This document shows positions 24,719-36,454 of a stretch of DNA of 64,000 bases, piece by piece (position 1 is the first letter of the stretch; every line of letters starts with the position of its first letter). This stretch comes from Pseudeuparius sepicola. Taxonomy: Eukaryota > Arthropoda > Insecta > Coleoptera > Anthribidae. The DNA lies in the NCBI GenBank assembly GCA_963920635.1, contig OY987299.1, positions 117,987,373-118,051,372 of the forward strand, read 5' to 3'. The position numbers and the translations under genes were made by a program. The notes below the pieces were generated by a model that saw only the letters and a list, made by a program, of their open reading frames with translations, did no database searches and had not been told where the DNA came from.

Positions 24719-25186
24719 TACAGGGTGTTCCCGTATATTTTGACCCACCCCTAGAGCCTTATTTTTCGAGTTAGAAAAAAAATACTTAAAAGTTGTAGGG
24801 TACCAAGGTGTATTGTCCCAAAAATAATGGTTTGACAGGAATGGTCTTGCCTAAGTTGAAATGTTTTTCCATAGCAACCTTGATTAAATAAAGATTGTAT
24901 TTATCTGCAATTTGGAATATCATGCGAATGCTTGGAGCAAACAGATAACATATTTATATTGTTGGAATCGGAAAAATGCGTGCAAATCCGTAAATATACA
25001 GGGTGTTCCGTTAAAAAAGTAAGTTTATATTTTTTCATAAATTTGCGACGCTCAGTTGTCTTATCTAGTAACAGATCCTAGCGGTTCAGAAAAAACCCTA
25101 CAACTTTCATTTAAGTCATTTTTTTCTAACTCGAAAAATAAAGGCTCTAGGGGTGGGTCAAAATATACGGGAACACCCTGTACATT
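24719..25186. mobile_element. MITE with TACAGGGTGTTCCCG termini
   Basis: TACAGGGTGTTCCCG at the left and its exact reverse complement at the right bound 468 bp, with arms matching for ~90 bp. Outside them, a second inverted pair (24677-24718, 25488-25533; CAAGCCTCGAAGAGGG) suggests it sits inside a larger palindromic element. TA at the tips would fit a Tc1/mariner-type target. Confidence 0.6.
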
Positions 25187-26463
25187 GATGTTGAGTAGAA
25201 TGAAGGGAAATTTAGGAGGGGCCCATATTTTCACGCAAGCCGTGTCCACTAAATGATTAAATAAAAGAACCTGGCTTCGAAAAACCAAAGGCTTGAGTGT
25301 TGCAAGTGGCTAAAGGGTTGAAATAAGGGCGTAATCTTGTAAGGAAAAATCGAGATTGCGGCCGATTTTCCCACACAAGCCCATCGAAAGTATGAAAATG
25401 TACATCATCACTACCCCGAAAAAACATAAAAAAACATATTATACATAATTACCATATTATAACATATATTATATAGGAAAATCGATGAACTTTTCAACCC
25501 TCTTCGAGGCTTGTATGCGAAAATGGGGCACCTAAGTCTGTTAATCACACTAGAAATTACTAACACATGACAATAGTTAATCACATCACTATCATTAGAA
25601 TGAAATGAACAACAAAATGAGAGGTTCGTGTAAATAACGACCATATAAGAACTTCTACAAGCTGTTCATGATTTTTTTTTACCCCCTTTATTTTTTATCT
25701 TTTGACCTAGAAAAAAGAAGAAAAGTAGAGTATCAACAGAGTTATTTGAATTCATTTTCAGAAAAACAATTGAACATAGAGTAAGTGAGAGAGACATATT
25801 ATAAGTGTGATTTTTTTAAATAATACACGAGATATATTTTTCCTTTTTGAAATCTCCGTGCTTTTGTGATTCTAAAGATTTATATATAGATGTTATATGT
25901 ATATTTGGTCCAACTGTTTGAAAGACATTCGACCTTGAAACTTTTAATTTTGCACTTTTGATACCCATTGTTTGGAAAATGAAACCTTTGCGTGTAGATA
26001 TACTTTATAATATCACAAACGGTAGGTAATTATAATGAATGAAAAAATTAATTAAATTTTATGACAGATGTCACCAACTACAAAACAGGCAACAAGAAGC
26101 ATTATCCGACAGTTAAAAAACACAAAATACAAGAAGTATAGTTTGCCACACTTTTTAAGTGGAACACCCTGCATAATTTTTCGCCTCCCCCCATAATGGT
26201 TAAAAAGTACACATTTCGATCTACTTACAACTTTTCTATTTAACATTTTTTCTTACACCGGTAAGTTTTAAAAATGTTGTTAATATTAATAAAATTAATA
26301 TGTATGCGTGATGTATGTCACCTAAACTTAAAAATAATAAACAACTTTACACTTCTGTATTTCCTATAAGAGGAAGAAGAGCATCTATACGATGCTCATA
26401 TTGCTCACAATTTGATATTTACATTTTTAAATAGTTGATAGGGGTGTCCATTATAGGAAGTAG
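25187..26463. other. Non-coding stretch
   Basis: Apart from the outer arm of the palindrome around 25488-25533 I see no gene or named repeat. Confidence 0.4.
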
Positions 26464-26528
26464 ATAATAGATAGAAAATAGTTTGTAAATGTCTTTATTT
26501 TCCTATAAAAATTTTTCTCCTTCTTTCT

Positions 26529-26575
26529 TTGATTACCGGTTTCGCAATATTAATACAATTGCATCATCAGATCAA
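26529..26575 (-). ncRNA. Hammerhead-ribozyme-like motif, minus-strand arm
   Basis: Mirror image of the motif at 26608-26654, with the same core, helix I and helix II. Confidence 0.55.
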
Positions 26576-26607
26576 TCTTACATGTTTTCTGTTATTGTAG
26601 TTTAAGA

Positions 26608-26654
26608 TTGATCTGATGATGCAATTGTATTAATATTGCGAAACCGGTAATCAA
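26608..26654 (+). ncRNA. Hammerhead-ribozyme-like motif, plus-strand arm
   Basis: Reading 5' to 3': TTGAT (helix I), CTGATGA, one extra T, GCAAT / ATTGC with a 9-nt loop (helix II), GAAA, CCGG, TA (candidate cleavage after A at 26649), then ATCAA, which pairs with TTGAT. ACCGGT is self-complementary, giving the minimal helix III known from retroelement hammerheads that act as dimers. As in the Penelope copies, one nucleotide separates CTGANGA from helix II. Confidence 0.55.
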
Positions 26655-27001
26655 AGAAAGAAGGAGAAAAATTTTTATAGGAAAATAAAGACATTTACAA
26701 ACTATTTTCTATCTATTATTTACATTTTTTTTGTCATTCGTTTTAACTGTTCGATTACGAAAAATAAAAAAAAATTCTCATGTGGCCTAGTTTTTATCCG
26801 AACTAAAATACCTATAATTAAAAATTTTCCATTTTTTCCTGTAGTAGGAATTGCGAATTGCCCATTTCTGTTTAATCTTCAAAATGCTCTGAACGAGTTT
26901 TTCTTTGTTTAGTTATTACGTTATTATACTTTTCAAATGGTTGGGATATAATATAACGCTTGATTGACTCTTTATAATAAGAAAAAAATATTTCACATTA
27001 C

Positions 27002-27191
27002 CTTGCTTTTGTGGATATGCTGATGTTGGTATTCCGAATCGAACTCCGGTTCGGAGAAGTAGCTCGGGTCGTCGAAGTGAGCACCGGGTCCACCGACGAT
27101 GCCTACCCCGGCCATAGGCAACCCGCCCGTCACGTCAGCGGACTCGAACAACCGCAGTACCGACCGGTCGCGGATTTCGCGCAAGTGAGAA
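27002..27191 (-). CDS. SRCIN1/SKT-family protein, exon after the AIP3-like core
   Basis: On the minus strand the acceptor TTTCAG precedes 27191 and the donor GTAATG begins at 27001. One base completes the split Arg, then 63 codons run in phase 0. SHLREIRDRSVLRLFESADV directly continues FYELEDLR of the previous exon. In vertebrate SRCIN1 and KIAA1217 the same place reads as D/R-I-x-DRS followed by a hydrophobic/basic run. After that come a Gly-rich linker and an acidic/aromatic stretch (DDPSYFSEPEFDSEYQ). It ends in a donor, so at least one more exon must lie at lower coordinates; I found none in the window. Confidence 0.85.
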
Positions 27192-27281
27192 CTGAAATGA
27201 GAATATAGAAATACAAAAATAAGCCAATAAAAATATGATTGTCGTGGGTCCAATCATAATCACTTGAGAGATTTAGCTGTA

Positions 27282-30200
27282 GTTGGACCGACACTATATT
27301 AAAGACCCGCCAGGCCAACGATAAAGACAGGCCACGGCGCTAACGCATAATCGCGTAGTCACGTGACCAACTTAGTTCTATATAATGAAAGGCATTTTTG
27401 GAGATAAGTAGAAAAAACAAATTTCATAACAATTTGGCAAGTTTTCTTTCATCTATTACATTATTGGCTTTGTGCATCCAAGCTTTCTCTAATTGTTTTT
27501 TCAAAATTTTCAACCTGCCTCAGTTGATTTAGGCTGAGAGTTAAACGGCACTGCACTCACAATATTTTGGCACATTATCAAAAATTGTTGGGACATCACC
27601 TTCCTTTAGCTTAGGTGATATTCTCTTTAGGTATTTTCCTCCCACAACACATTTGCCCACCTTAATTATTATTTCACCTTTTTCATCCTCAGTTGGGATT
27701 TGACGAATCCATTTTGGCGGAAATTTTCATCCCGAGGCAAAACAAATGTTTGTTATGGCGACACTTTCTTCCTGGCTTTTGTAATATGTATAAATATAAT
27801 ATAAACAGACCTCTTTATTCATAGAACAGACCCAATATTTGGTATTTAGGTTATTTTCTACGAAATAAAAATTAAAACTAACCTCAGTAGGCATACTGCA
27901 AAATATTGACGAGGTCTCAGTTGATCGGCAGCGTGAAAGATCATATCAGGGCGTAGGTCGACAACGAAAATCCTCGAGTACGTTACAACACTGATTTATT
28001 TCGCACAAGATGAATGGTGAATACAATAAATACACAAACCCGAACGTGGTCAACGGGAACGGCTTCCAGCCACCCGGACCGTCTGAACTTGCGGATCTCC
28101 CGTAAGCAGTTTACCCCTCTGTCTCAGGCTCCACTGTCTAATACTAATACTGTCCCATGTCCATAATAGTCCATTCCGGGTTCCCTATTCTGTGGTTCGG
28201 GGGAGAATTCCCCTATTTACAGCGCTCACGCGTCGCGTCGCGTCGGTGCGAGCGGCACCAATACTCTTATGGACGGCACGACTCCCACCCAGACACCCAG
28301 AGGCCATAATAACACCTGGGCGGTTCCCCTCCGCCAGGACACACGCGCACTAGACACAAACTTGTTTCTAAAATATAAACTAAGACGTTCAAAAACACTT
28401 TAAACATTGAAAACTTCGCAAAACCCAAGCTGCCGCTTTCAGTTATGTGACAAATGACATGTAACGTCTGACTAAGATGGTCACGTGATTTTTGTGCGCC
28501 AGGGCCTGTCTTTATAGTAGACCTTGAAAGACCCGAGCATGACGTCATATTTCATTATTGCAAGGCCTACTATAAAGACAGGCCCTGGCGCACAAAAATC
28601 ACGTGACCATCTTAGGCCGACGTTACATGTCATTTGTCACATAACTGAAAGCGGCAGCTTGGGTTTTGAGAAGTTTTCAACGTTGTTGAAGTGTTTTTAA
28701 ACGTCTTAGTTTATATTTTAGAAACAAGTTTGTGTCTAGTGTGCGTGTGTCCTGGCGTAGGGGAACCGCCCAGGTGTTATTATGGCCTCTGGGTGTCTGG
28801 GTGGGAGTCGTGCCGTCCAAGAGTACTGGTGCCGCTCGCACCGACGCGTGAGCGCTGTAAAGGAAAAGGGGAATTCTCCCCCGAACCACAGAATAGGGAG
28901 CCCGGAATTCCGGAATGGACTATTATGGACATGGACCGTATTGGACAGTGGAGCCTGAGACACAGAGGGGTGAACTGCTTACGGGAGATCCGCGAGTTCA
29001 GTCGGTCCGGGTGGCTGGAAGCCGTTCCCGTTGACCACGTTCGGGTTTGTGTATTTATTGTATTCACCATTCACCTTGTGCGAAATAAATCAGTGTTGTA
29101 ACCGTTGATTTTCGTTGTCGACCCACGCCCCGATACGGTTTCTATTCGGTCTTTCACGCTGCCGAACAACTGAGACCTCGTCAATATATTTACAGTATAC
29201 CTACTGAGGTTAGTTTTCATTTTTATTTCGTAAAAAATAACCTAAATACCAAATATTGGGTCTGTTTATATTATATTTATACAAATTACAAAAGCCAGGA
29301 AGAAAGTGTCGCCATAACAAACATTTGTTTTGCATCGGGAAGATAATTTCCGCCAAAAATGGATTCGTCAAATCCCAACTTTAGATTTAATTTCTAAAAA
29401 ACCCTCAAGTATGTGTGGCTAACACATTTTCAAGAAAGTGAAACAATTATAAGACAAATGTGTTGTGGGAGGAAAATACCTATAGAGAATATCACCTAAG
29501 CTAAAGGAAGGTGATGTCCCAACAATTTTTGAGAATGTACCAAAATATTGTGAGTGCAGTGCCGTTTAACTCTCAGCCTAAAACAGCTGAGGCAGGTTGA
29601 AAATTTTGAACAATTAGAGAAAGCTTGGATGCACAAAACCAATAATGTAATAGACGAAAGAAAACTTGCCAAATTGTTACGAAATTTGTTTCTTCTACTA
29701 ATCTCCAAAAATGCCTTTCATTATATAGCACTAAGTTGGTCACGTGACTACGCGATTATGCATTAGCGCCGTGGCCTGTCTTTATCGTTGGCCTCGTCAT
29801 TATTGATTACGGACTGGGGTGGCGCCACTCGACGAAAAAAATGGCGACTTATTATAGGTTATAGGGGGGTATTCTGTGGTTATTGGTATGTCAGAAACTG
29901 ACGTTTAAAATGTCCCAAATTTTAAATATCCAGATTTATTACGATTTGCCTTCTTTTTATGGTAAAGAATTGTCTTTGCGTCCAGTATTTGACAGTTTTA
30001 TCCTATTAACACAGTTTTTATAGGTAGATTTGTTTGTGATAACATGAAATTTCCATGCACATGAAGAAAATGGTATGCACACTGCACAGACCGTTAGGTG
30101 AATTGCAGAATAATAAACACTATTTTAGAATTATGGGATGATCTGATCAACCTGCTGAAGAAGCGAAAATTCTAGATATTATTTTAGAAGAGTATTTTGT

Positions 30201-30617
30201 AACGTATGCAAGAATGAAAATAGAAAATATTTTTATAGCTCCAAAGCGAACCAATAGTCCCCCATATAAAGAAAAAACTGAAAAATCTAATGCGTTTTAT
30301 GCTTACTTACCTACTTCATTTCAAACCACAAGGTACCAAATACTCTTGCTTGCTTTTTAGACTGGCTTTTCTTAAAAAAATGTATGGAAATATGCCATGT
30401 GCACTTGTCAAATTAGAGGGACATAACAAACAAATATTTTATTTTATTTTAGATATTAAATTCGTTGTAACAGACAGATGTTTTTATTTTATAAAAAATT
30501 CTGCAACAATGGTGAATGGTGTTTTAACATTAACCCACCGTGTAAATTTGTTTCGTCGTGTGGCGCCAGTGGCGATCGCTTGAAATATCGCTATGCACAG
30601 GTCTTTAATATATAGTG
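27282..30617. mobile_element. Inverted-repeat element, copy B, interrupted by a giant palindrome
   Basis: The left end GACCGACACTATATTAAAG and the right end near 30600-30617 match the ends of copy A (16838-17722). Bases 29795-30617 are an inverted near-copy of most of copy A, and 27312-29794 is inserted close to its terminus. It lies inside an intron of the SRCIN1-like gene. Confidence 0.55.
27312..29794. repeat. Giant palindrome with ~1.2-kb arms
   Basis: The arms 27312-28530 and 28560-29794 are inverted near-identical copies with a spacer of about 30 bp. The arms include a GC-rich segment with an AATAAA and a GTTGTAAC tail (29085-29102), reminiscent of a retroelement LTR end. The spacer itself is a piece of the copy A/B terminus (TGACGTCATATTTCATT). 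No intact gene is seen. Confidence 0.8.
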
Positions 30618-30763
30618 TTGAGTGTTGGTATAGGTTGTAGGTACTAAAGAAGGAGGCACGATGCAAGGAAGGGAGATGATTTCACTAGGTGCATATTTTT
30701 GGTGACAAACATAGGCCTACAACAGCAACGAACGGTGCATCGTTGCAATAATATCAGTCTTAC

Positions 30764-30962
30764 CGCAAGTCCTCCAATTCGTAGAACATATCTTTGGAGG
30801 AGTCGTGTATGTATATTTTGACGTTTGGCGAGTCGAGGTATTCCATGGTGAGCTGCTTTGGAAACGATCGAACGAAGAGGGCCTTCACTGTGTCTATGGA
30901 GGTGATTTCGTTCGGCAGTAGTGCCCTTTTGGTTTCGTTGCGGTATTGCAGAAAAACTAATC
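30764..30962 (-). CDS. SRCIN1/SKT-family protein, AIP3-like core exon
   Basis: The acceptor CCGTTTCAG precedes 30962 and the donor GTAAGA begins at 30763. Two bases complete a split Gly, followed by 65 codons and two bases. The protein reads LVFLQYRNETKRALLPNEIT, SIDTVKALFVRSFPKQLTME, YLDSPNVKIYIHDSSKDMFY and ELEDL. This is the most conserved block of the SRCIN1 (p140Cap)/KIAA1217 (SKT) family and matches the actin-interacting protein 3 homology region. In vertebrates these are cytoplasmic adaptors at adhesions and synapses that restrain Src and bind actin regulators. The same role here is inference. Confidence 0.92.
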
Positions 30963-33216
30963 CTGAAACGGAGGAGAAACCGGTCAAGATTATTTTCATA
31001 TCGTGTCTAGATACTGGCATATTACCACACACCTGTATATAAACATATACTACAGCTTTTTACTACCCCATTGCGCATGATAATCCGCAGGGAACAAATA
31101 GAGATGAAACAAGCCGCCATTTTGATCCTTAAATAATTGACACAGTTGAAGTGGCTAAATAAGAACTTGTTGGTAACTCTTTTGAATATTTTCCGTGACA
31201 TTTTGTGTGTGCGTTTTTGGAATAAGTACCTATTCCAGAATATACTTAAATATTATGTTTTTGATTAATTTTTATTAGTTTTGGTTCTCCCATTTTCGAG
31301 GATTCGCCATGTTACTACAAAAACTACCAAAAGGTAGTTAATTTTGACTCTCATGTAATTTGAAATATTGGTATTAAGTTGCAGATAATTTCCCAAATGT
31401 AAAGCTAGTATCAAGTGCTGAAATATATTTATCTGTGGCGATTTCGAATCAATCAAAATAAAATAAATAATGCACGTCCGTGGAAACCAGCCCATATTTT
31501 ATGAAACTATCATAATCAATTAAGAAATTTTCAATAAAAACGATGTTAAAAAATAATTACATTGGTTCTATTTACAACCAAAATAATGCACATACTAAAA
31601 GGTAGAAGGAAATTGAAGAAGTTATATTGAGAAAACTTAAAGTTTTAGGGCATATTTTAAAAGTAGCTTGTTAAATATTTACCTGTGAAACAAAATCCCG
31701 GGCTCTTGCTTTTCACTTCTGCTTTTGCAACCAAACGCTGAACAATTCACCATCGTAAGAGTATATTTTTCCCCTTAATCACTGTTAGGTTTAATTCACA
31801 AATTCGCGAAATTAACTCGCAATGTACTGGCTTTGTCTGCCACATATAAAATGGGCGCCGTTCAAAACGACGTAACAAAATCTAGGGTAGGCAAGCGCGG
31901 TGTCCCCTCTCTTTTCTTGTCTAAGGTCGATATAAGATAACCTTGTACAAAATTCTTGCTGGAAAGGTGATGGAGATCACAGACAAAAAATTTAGACTGA
32001 CAACATTATAAGATGACAAATCAGTGATGTCAGAGGTGTTTTTAATAGGACTAACAACAAGATCCTTAAATCTTTAAACTATAAAATAAAGCCAAACAAT
32101 AATTTCTCAGCGATTTGGGTACCTAATTCTAATTATTAATATCATTATACAGGGTTATTGGTAATTCTATACATTCCTTTGGAGATGCGATAGGGGAGGA
32201 AGTAAAGAGTAAATTTATTCCTATATGCATTACGCAAAACTCAATAGTTTTTGAGATATTTCAATTTTTCTTAGTAGACAAAAAAATCTACAGAACTTTT
32301 TTAAAACTTTTCAACTGGATTACTTGCCCAACACCATGGTCTTATGTTTGGAATGAAAAAGTCCGGAAAGACATGCCACTAAAAAATCCTTTATTATTTA
32401 TAATTACAGGTACTAATGGTACTAAAAATCTTTCCATTTAGAAAATTTTAAATAAAATATAAAAAAATGAGTTTTGCATAAAGCAGATAGGATTAAATTT
32501 ACTCCTTACCTCCTCCCCTATCACAAATAATCAAGAATTCTATTGCTTCCTTCATTTAAGGACCAAAATGCTTCCCAAACTTGTTCCCCGGTAGGACGTA
32601 TCTTTTGCGCAGTATAGGTTGCTATAGGTATTATGCACATTACTTATGTAAGGTGTGGTAATCATTTTTTTCCTGATGAGTAGGCACTTACCAGGATGAG
32701 CCGCTAGGCCTAAATAAATTAAACTCCAATTATTTTTAAAAAAATAAGACAGTAATTGTAAAAGGGCAAAAAGGTATTGTAGCCTAAAGAAGTAGATTGT
32801 ATGCTTTTGTAAACTATTCTAATAAGTTTTATCACGAGATATTTTGGCTCTCTGGTAAGTCAGTAATTTTTTTTTAACTACTTGGGTCTATATTTAAAGC
32901 TATTTACTTTAATTTGGCCATAAAACTCCTACAATAATAAACCTAATCAAATTACAGAACTGTAGTAGTTTTATAATCAATAAACGTTTGTTTTAGTGTC
33001 CATTAATCAGATAAAACTAGGTTAGCTATTTCTCGGTCAACAATATACTTCCAGCATTTAGTGGATGATAAATTTGATGGCTGATATACAACATGGGCAT
33101 CAATCCCTCCAGAAATAATAAGGTAAATTGAAGTGAAGATTTAATAGATATATTACCTATATTTTTAACTTTCTTCTATTTTTTATTCAAAAATATATGC
33201 GGAATGTTCACTGTTT
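30963..33216. other. Intron sequence with a diverged foldback
   Basis: This is intronic to the SRCIN1-like gene. Around 32150-32250 and 32465-32545 lie inverted partners (GATAGGGGAGGAAGTAA... and its complement), a small diverged foldback. Nothing else is recognised. Confidence 0.5.
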
Positions 33217-34616
33217 ATACAGGGTGAGTTTTTTTCGATGCCCACTATAAGGATCTCGGAAACTAGCAGAGCTAGAACAAAGGTTAAATGGGGAAAGAAT
33301 TGTAGTTTTGAATGCTCAATCTAATGCCCCTTTTGGATTTTTAAAAAAGTTCATGGCTCACTAGATGTTTTGAAAAGAGTGGTATTTTGCTATTTCATCA
33401 GATCTCTGTAGCTCCGTTATTTCTGATTATACAGAAAAACTGTAAAGGCACAACTTGAAGATAATTTTGGGCTTAATAAGATAATCTAATCCAATTTTTT
33501 TATGTTGTTTGTGATTTTTGAGATATGACATAAACTTGCGTTTTTTTAAATGTAAATCATAGTTGGCTGTGGCCTTATCAAATCGGCCATTTTTTAGCTT
33601 TCCAAAGATATAATACTCGGCATAGTTATTATAAAAAATAAAAAAGCTATGGCTAATTTTCTGATTTTTTTTAATTTTCCATAATCAGCCAAAATGTAAC
33701 AAAATAAAACAAAAATTAAAAACTCAAATTCAAATTATTATTATTTTAAAAGGCCACCTTTTATCATCTTTATCATATTTTTAAAACTGAAGTTGTCGTC
33801 ATTCTTAGAGAGCGCCTGTCAGTACTGGCAAATGCTTCTAAAACAGCTGGTCTTAATTCAGCAATTTATTTTGTACTGTTCCCCACAAAAAGAAATCCAA
33901 AAGAGACAAACCGGGGATCGGGGCTGCCAGGAAATAGGTATATTTCTCCCTTTCCAACTATTTGGATAGAACTGATCTACGTAATTTCTTATGGGCAAAA
34001 AATTCTGTGGTAGAGCTCCATCATGATAATTTTTATTTTATTTTGTTACATTTTGTGACCAGCTAAAAATAAAATATTTGAAAGTTTGAAGTAGGTATGT
34101 CTTATTATAAAATAGAACATAATTATCAAAATATTCCAAGGCTGACTATGTGAAAATTTAAAAAAAAATCAGAAAATTAGCCATACCTCTTTTATTTTTT
34201 ATAATAACTATGCCGAGTATTATATCTTTGGAAAGCTCAAAAAATGGCCGATTTAATAAGGCCACAGCCAACTATGATTTACATAAAAAAACACAAGTTT
34301 ATGTTATATCTCAAAAATCACAAACGACAAAAAAAATGGATCAGATTATCTTATTCCAAAAGTCCAAAATTATCCACAATTTTTTGTCTCTACACTTTTT
34401 CTGTATAATCAGAAATAACGGAGCTACAGAGATCTGATGAAATAGCAAAAATCACTCTTTCAAAATATCTAGTGAGCCATGAACTTTTTAAAAAATCAAA
34501 AAGAGGCATTAGGTTGAGCATTCAAAACTGCAATTCTTTTCCCATTTAACCTTTGTTCTAGCTCTGCTAGTTTCCGAGATCCCCATAGTGGGCATCGAAA
34601 AAACTCACCCTATATA
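33217..34616. mobile_element. Foldback element, ~480-bp arms, ACAGGGTGAG termini
   Basis: The arms 33217-33695 and 34140-34616 are inverted copies beginning TATACAGGGTGAG. The loop is ~440 bp. One arm recurs alone at 55904-56320. A short plus-strand frame in the right arm is too repetitive to call a gene. Confidence 0.75.
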
Positions 34617-34895
34617 TACCTCTATTTGAAAAAGTTGTAGCATATTTGATGGGTTAAGTAGGTACGTGGCTAAAAATCTGACATTTATTTCTGGAAAACT
34701 ATGTATAGAGAAATCAAGGTTGTTGGAGTTTCAAACAACCTTGTAGAGAAATCAAGGTTGTTTAAACTCCAACAACCTTGTAGAGAAATGATCTCTGAAC
34801 CTGAATCAAAAAAGGGCTCTAATAAGGGGTTAAGTTTTTTTTAGAAAATTGAACTTCACCTCCTCTATAGGCTCTTCTACTACTGAGGTACTTAC

Positions 34896-35067
34896 CCAGA
34901 GGTCGTTCGAGCGTCTTACTGGGCGTGCGTACAACTGGCAGCGAGCTTCGTTGCTTGCCACCCCTTCGGAACCCCGTGGAGCTGGTCTCCACCTCCGACA
35001 TGATGCCGGGATCGTCGTCGAACAGCATGGCGCTGGGGTGGAGGGGGTAGCCCCCACGCGGCTGACC
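34896..35067 (-). CDS. SRCIN1/SKT-family protein, exon before the AIP3-like core
   Basis: The acceptor CATTCCAG precedes 35067 and the donor GTAAGT begins at 34895. There are 57 codons from phase 0 plus one base, which the next exon completes as Gly. GQPRGGYPLHPSAMLFDDDP is followed by GIMSEVETSSTGFRRGGKQR and SSLPVVRTPSKTLERPL. The series MSE, GFxR, SLP, R..S and the junction G-x-FLQ matches vertebrate SRCIN1 just upstream of its conserved core. It is Ser/Arg-rich and probably disordered. Confidence 0.88.
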
Positions 35068-36454
35068 CTGGAATGAAGAAAGAAATGTTGAAGTATACCT
35101 ACTGTAAGAGCACAAACCCACAAACGAATTATAATATGTGAATCTCCCGTCATAATATTATGTGAATCTCCCGTAAGTCTGTTCTAGGCCACGATACACT
35201 TACCCACGGTATGTCATTGCGCATCCATGCCTATCTCTGTCGCACCTTGTGACGTCAGTTGCGAATCAGAATTTAAATTGCTCCATATGTTTTACACAGC
35301 AATAGATACTTTTTTTATGGGTTTTCGCTTATTTTAAACGTTTTCTTGTAAATAAATGTCGTTAAAAATATGTAGATTATATTACTAGATAAAAGAATAA
35401 ATATTCGCTGATGATAAAAAAACATTTAATTTGATAATTATAATTTTGCAAATAATTTTTTTCTTTGCGTTTTAGCTAATCGTATGCATGCAAATAAAAT
35501 TGATGAATATTTTGTTAAATTCATTAAAATCATATAGGTATCTACATAATACATTATTGTAAGTAAGGTAATCCTGAACTAAGTTTTGGCTTCTATCGAC
35601 ACAACCTCTCCATCGAAAAAAGTATTTCACAAATGATTTGTTATAGGCAAAGATATTGATAAATAAAATATAACTTTTTCCTTCCAGTGTTTATGTCGGT
35701 TTATGTCAATTAAAGCCTTATTTACCGATTAATGCACACAAGCCTCGACACAAGCACAACCTGCACAACTAATGCTTAGTGTATAGTGAAACAACAAACA
35801 AAACAACATAATAAATAGTGAGTAAAATATAGGGATCAAATAATAATTCCCTTTAACCTTAACACAACAACATAATTTTTTATTGCACATTCTATTTTAT
35901 TTGCAGTATAAACCAGGCATAAACTCTGTTGAGTCCCCTATTTTTAATGCTCTGTTCTATAAATAATAATCTGTTTCCTTACCAGATTATTGTCCTTGGG
36001 AAATCTATAATACATAATTTTTCCGTTCCCTTACTGTTTCTATTATTATTTGGACATACGCTGATTGCACATCCCAGAATTTTTGGCATATTTCAAAGCA
36101 CTGTCGAGCTGGACTGACGATCAGTCAGTTGTTTACACTTTTTTCTTGACACATTAAACTGTAAACTGTAAAAAATCGTAAAACACAACCGAAGACACCA
36201 TGCATTTGCGACTGACGTAGATGCGCATAGTTGCCTTGTTTTCGGATTCCTTAGTGACATACCGTGGGTAAGTGTATCGTGTTCTAGGCTGCAGTGAGTT
36301 TTTATTCAGGGTGTTTCTAAATTATGGTGCCAACGTAATATGACAGGTAGAATATGTCATTTTGAACATAAAGTTTCCTATAAACATGGGTCCAAAAATC
36401 CATAATAAAAAAGTTACAGGATGACAAAGGCACAGTTTAAAAAAATATTTTTCG
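35068..36454. other. Intron sequence, no recognised feature
   Basis: A motif around 35195-35240 (ACTTACCCACGGTATGTCA...) recurs inverted at 36243-36275, so this stretch may be a ~1.1-kb inverted-repeat element with termini near 35195 and 36275. No coding homology is seen. Confidence 0.4.

Larger units (their letters stand above)
26464..26719. repeat. Perfect 117-bp hairpin derived from a hammerhead-bearing terminal repeat
   Basis: The arms 26464-26580 and 26603-26719 appear to match at every base, with a 22-bp loop. Each arm contains the same hammerhead-like motif, so one lies on each strand. The lack of differences between the arms points to recent formation or gene conversion. Confidence 0.9.
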
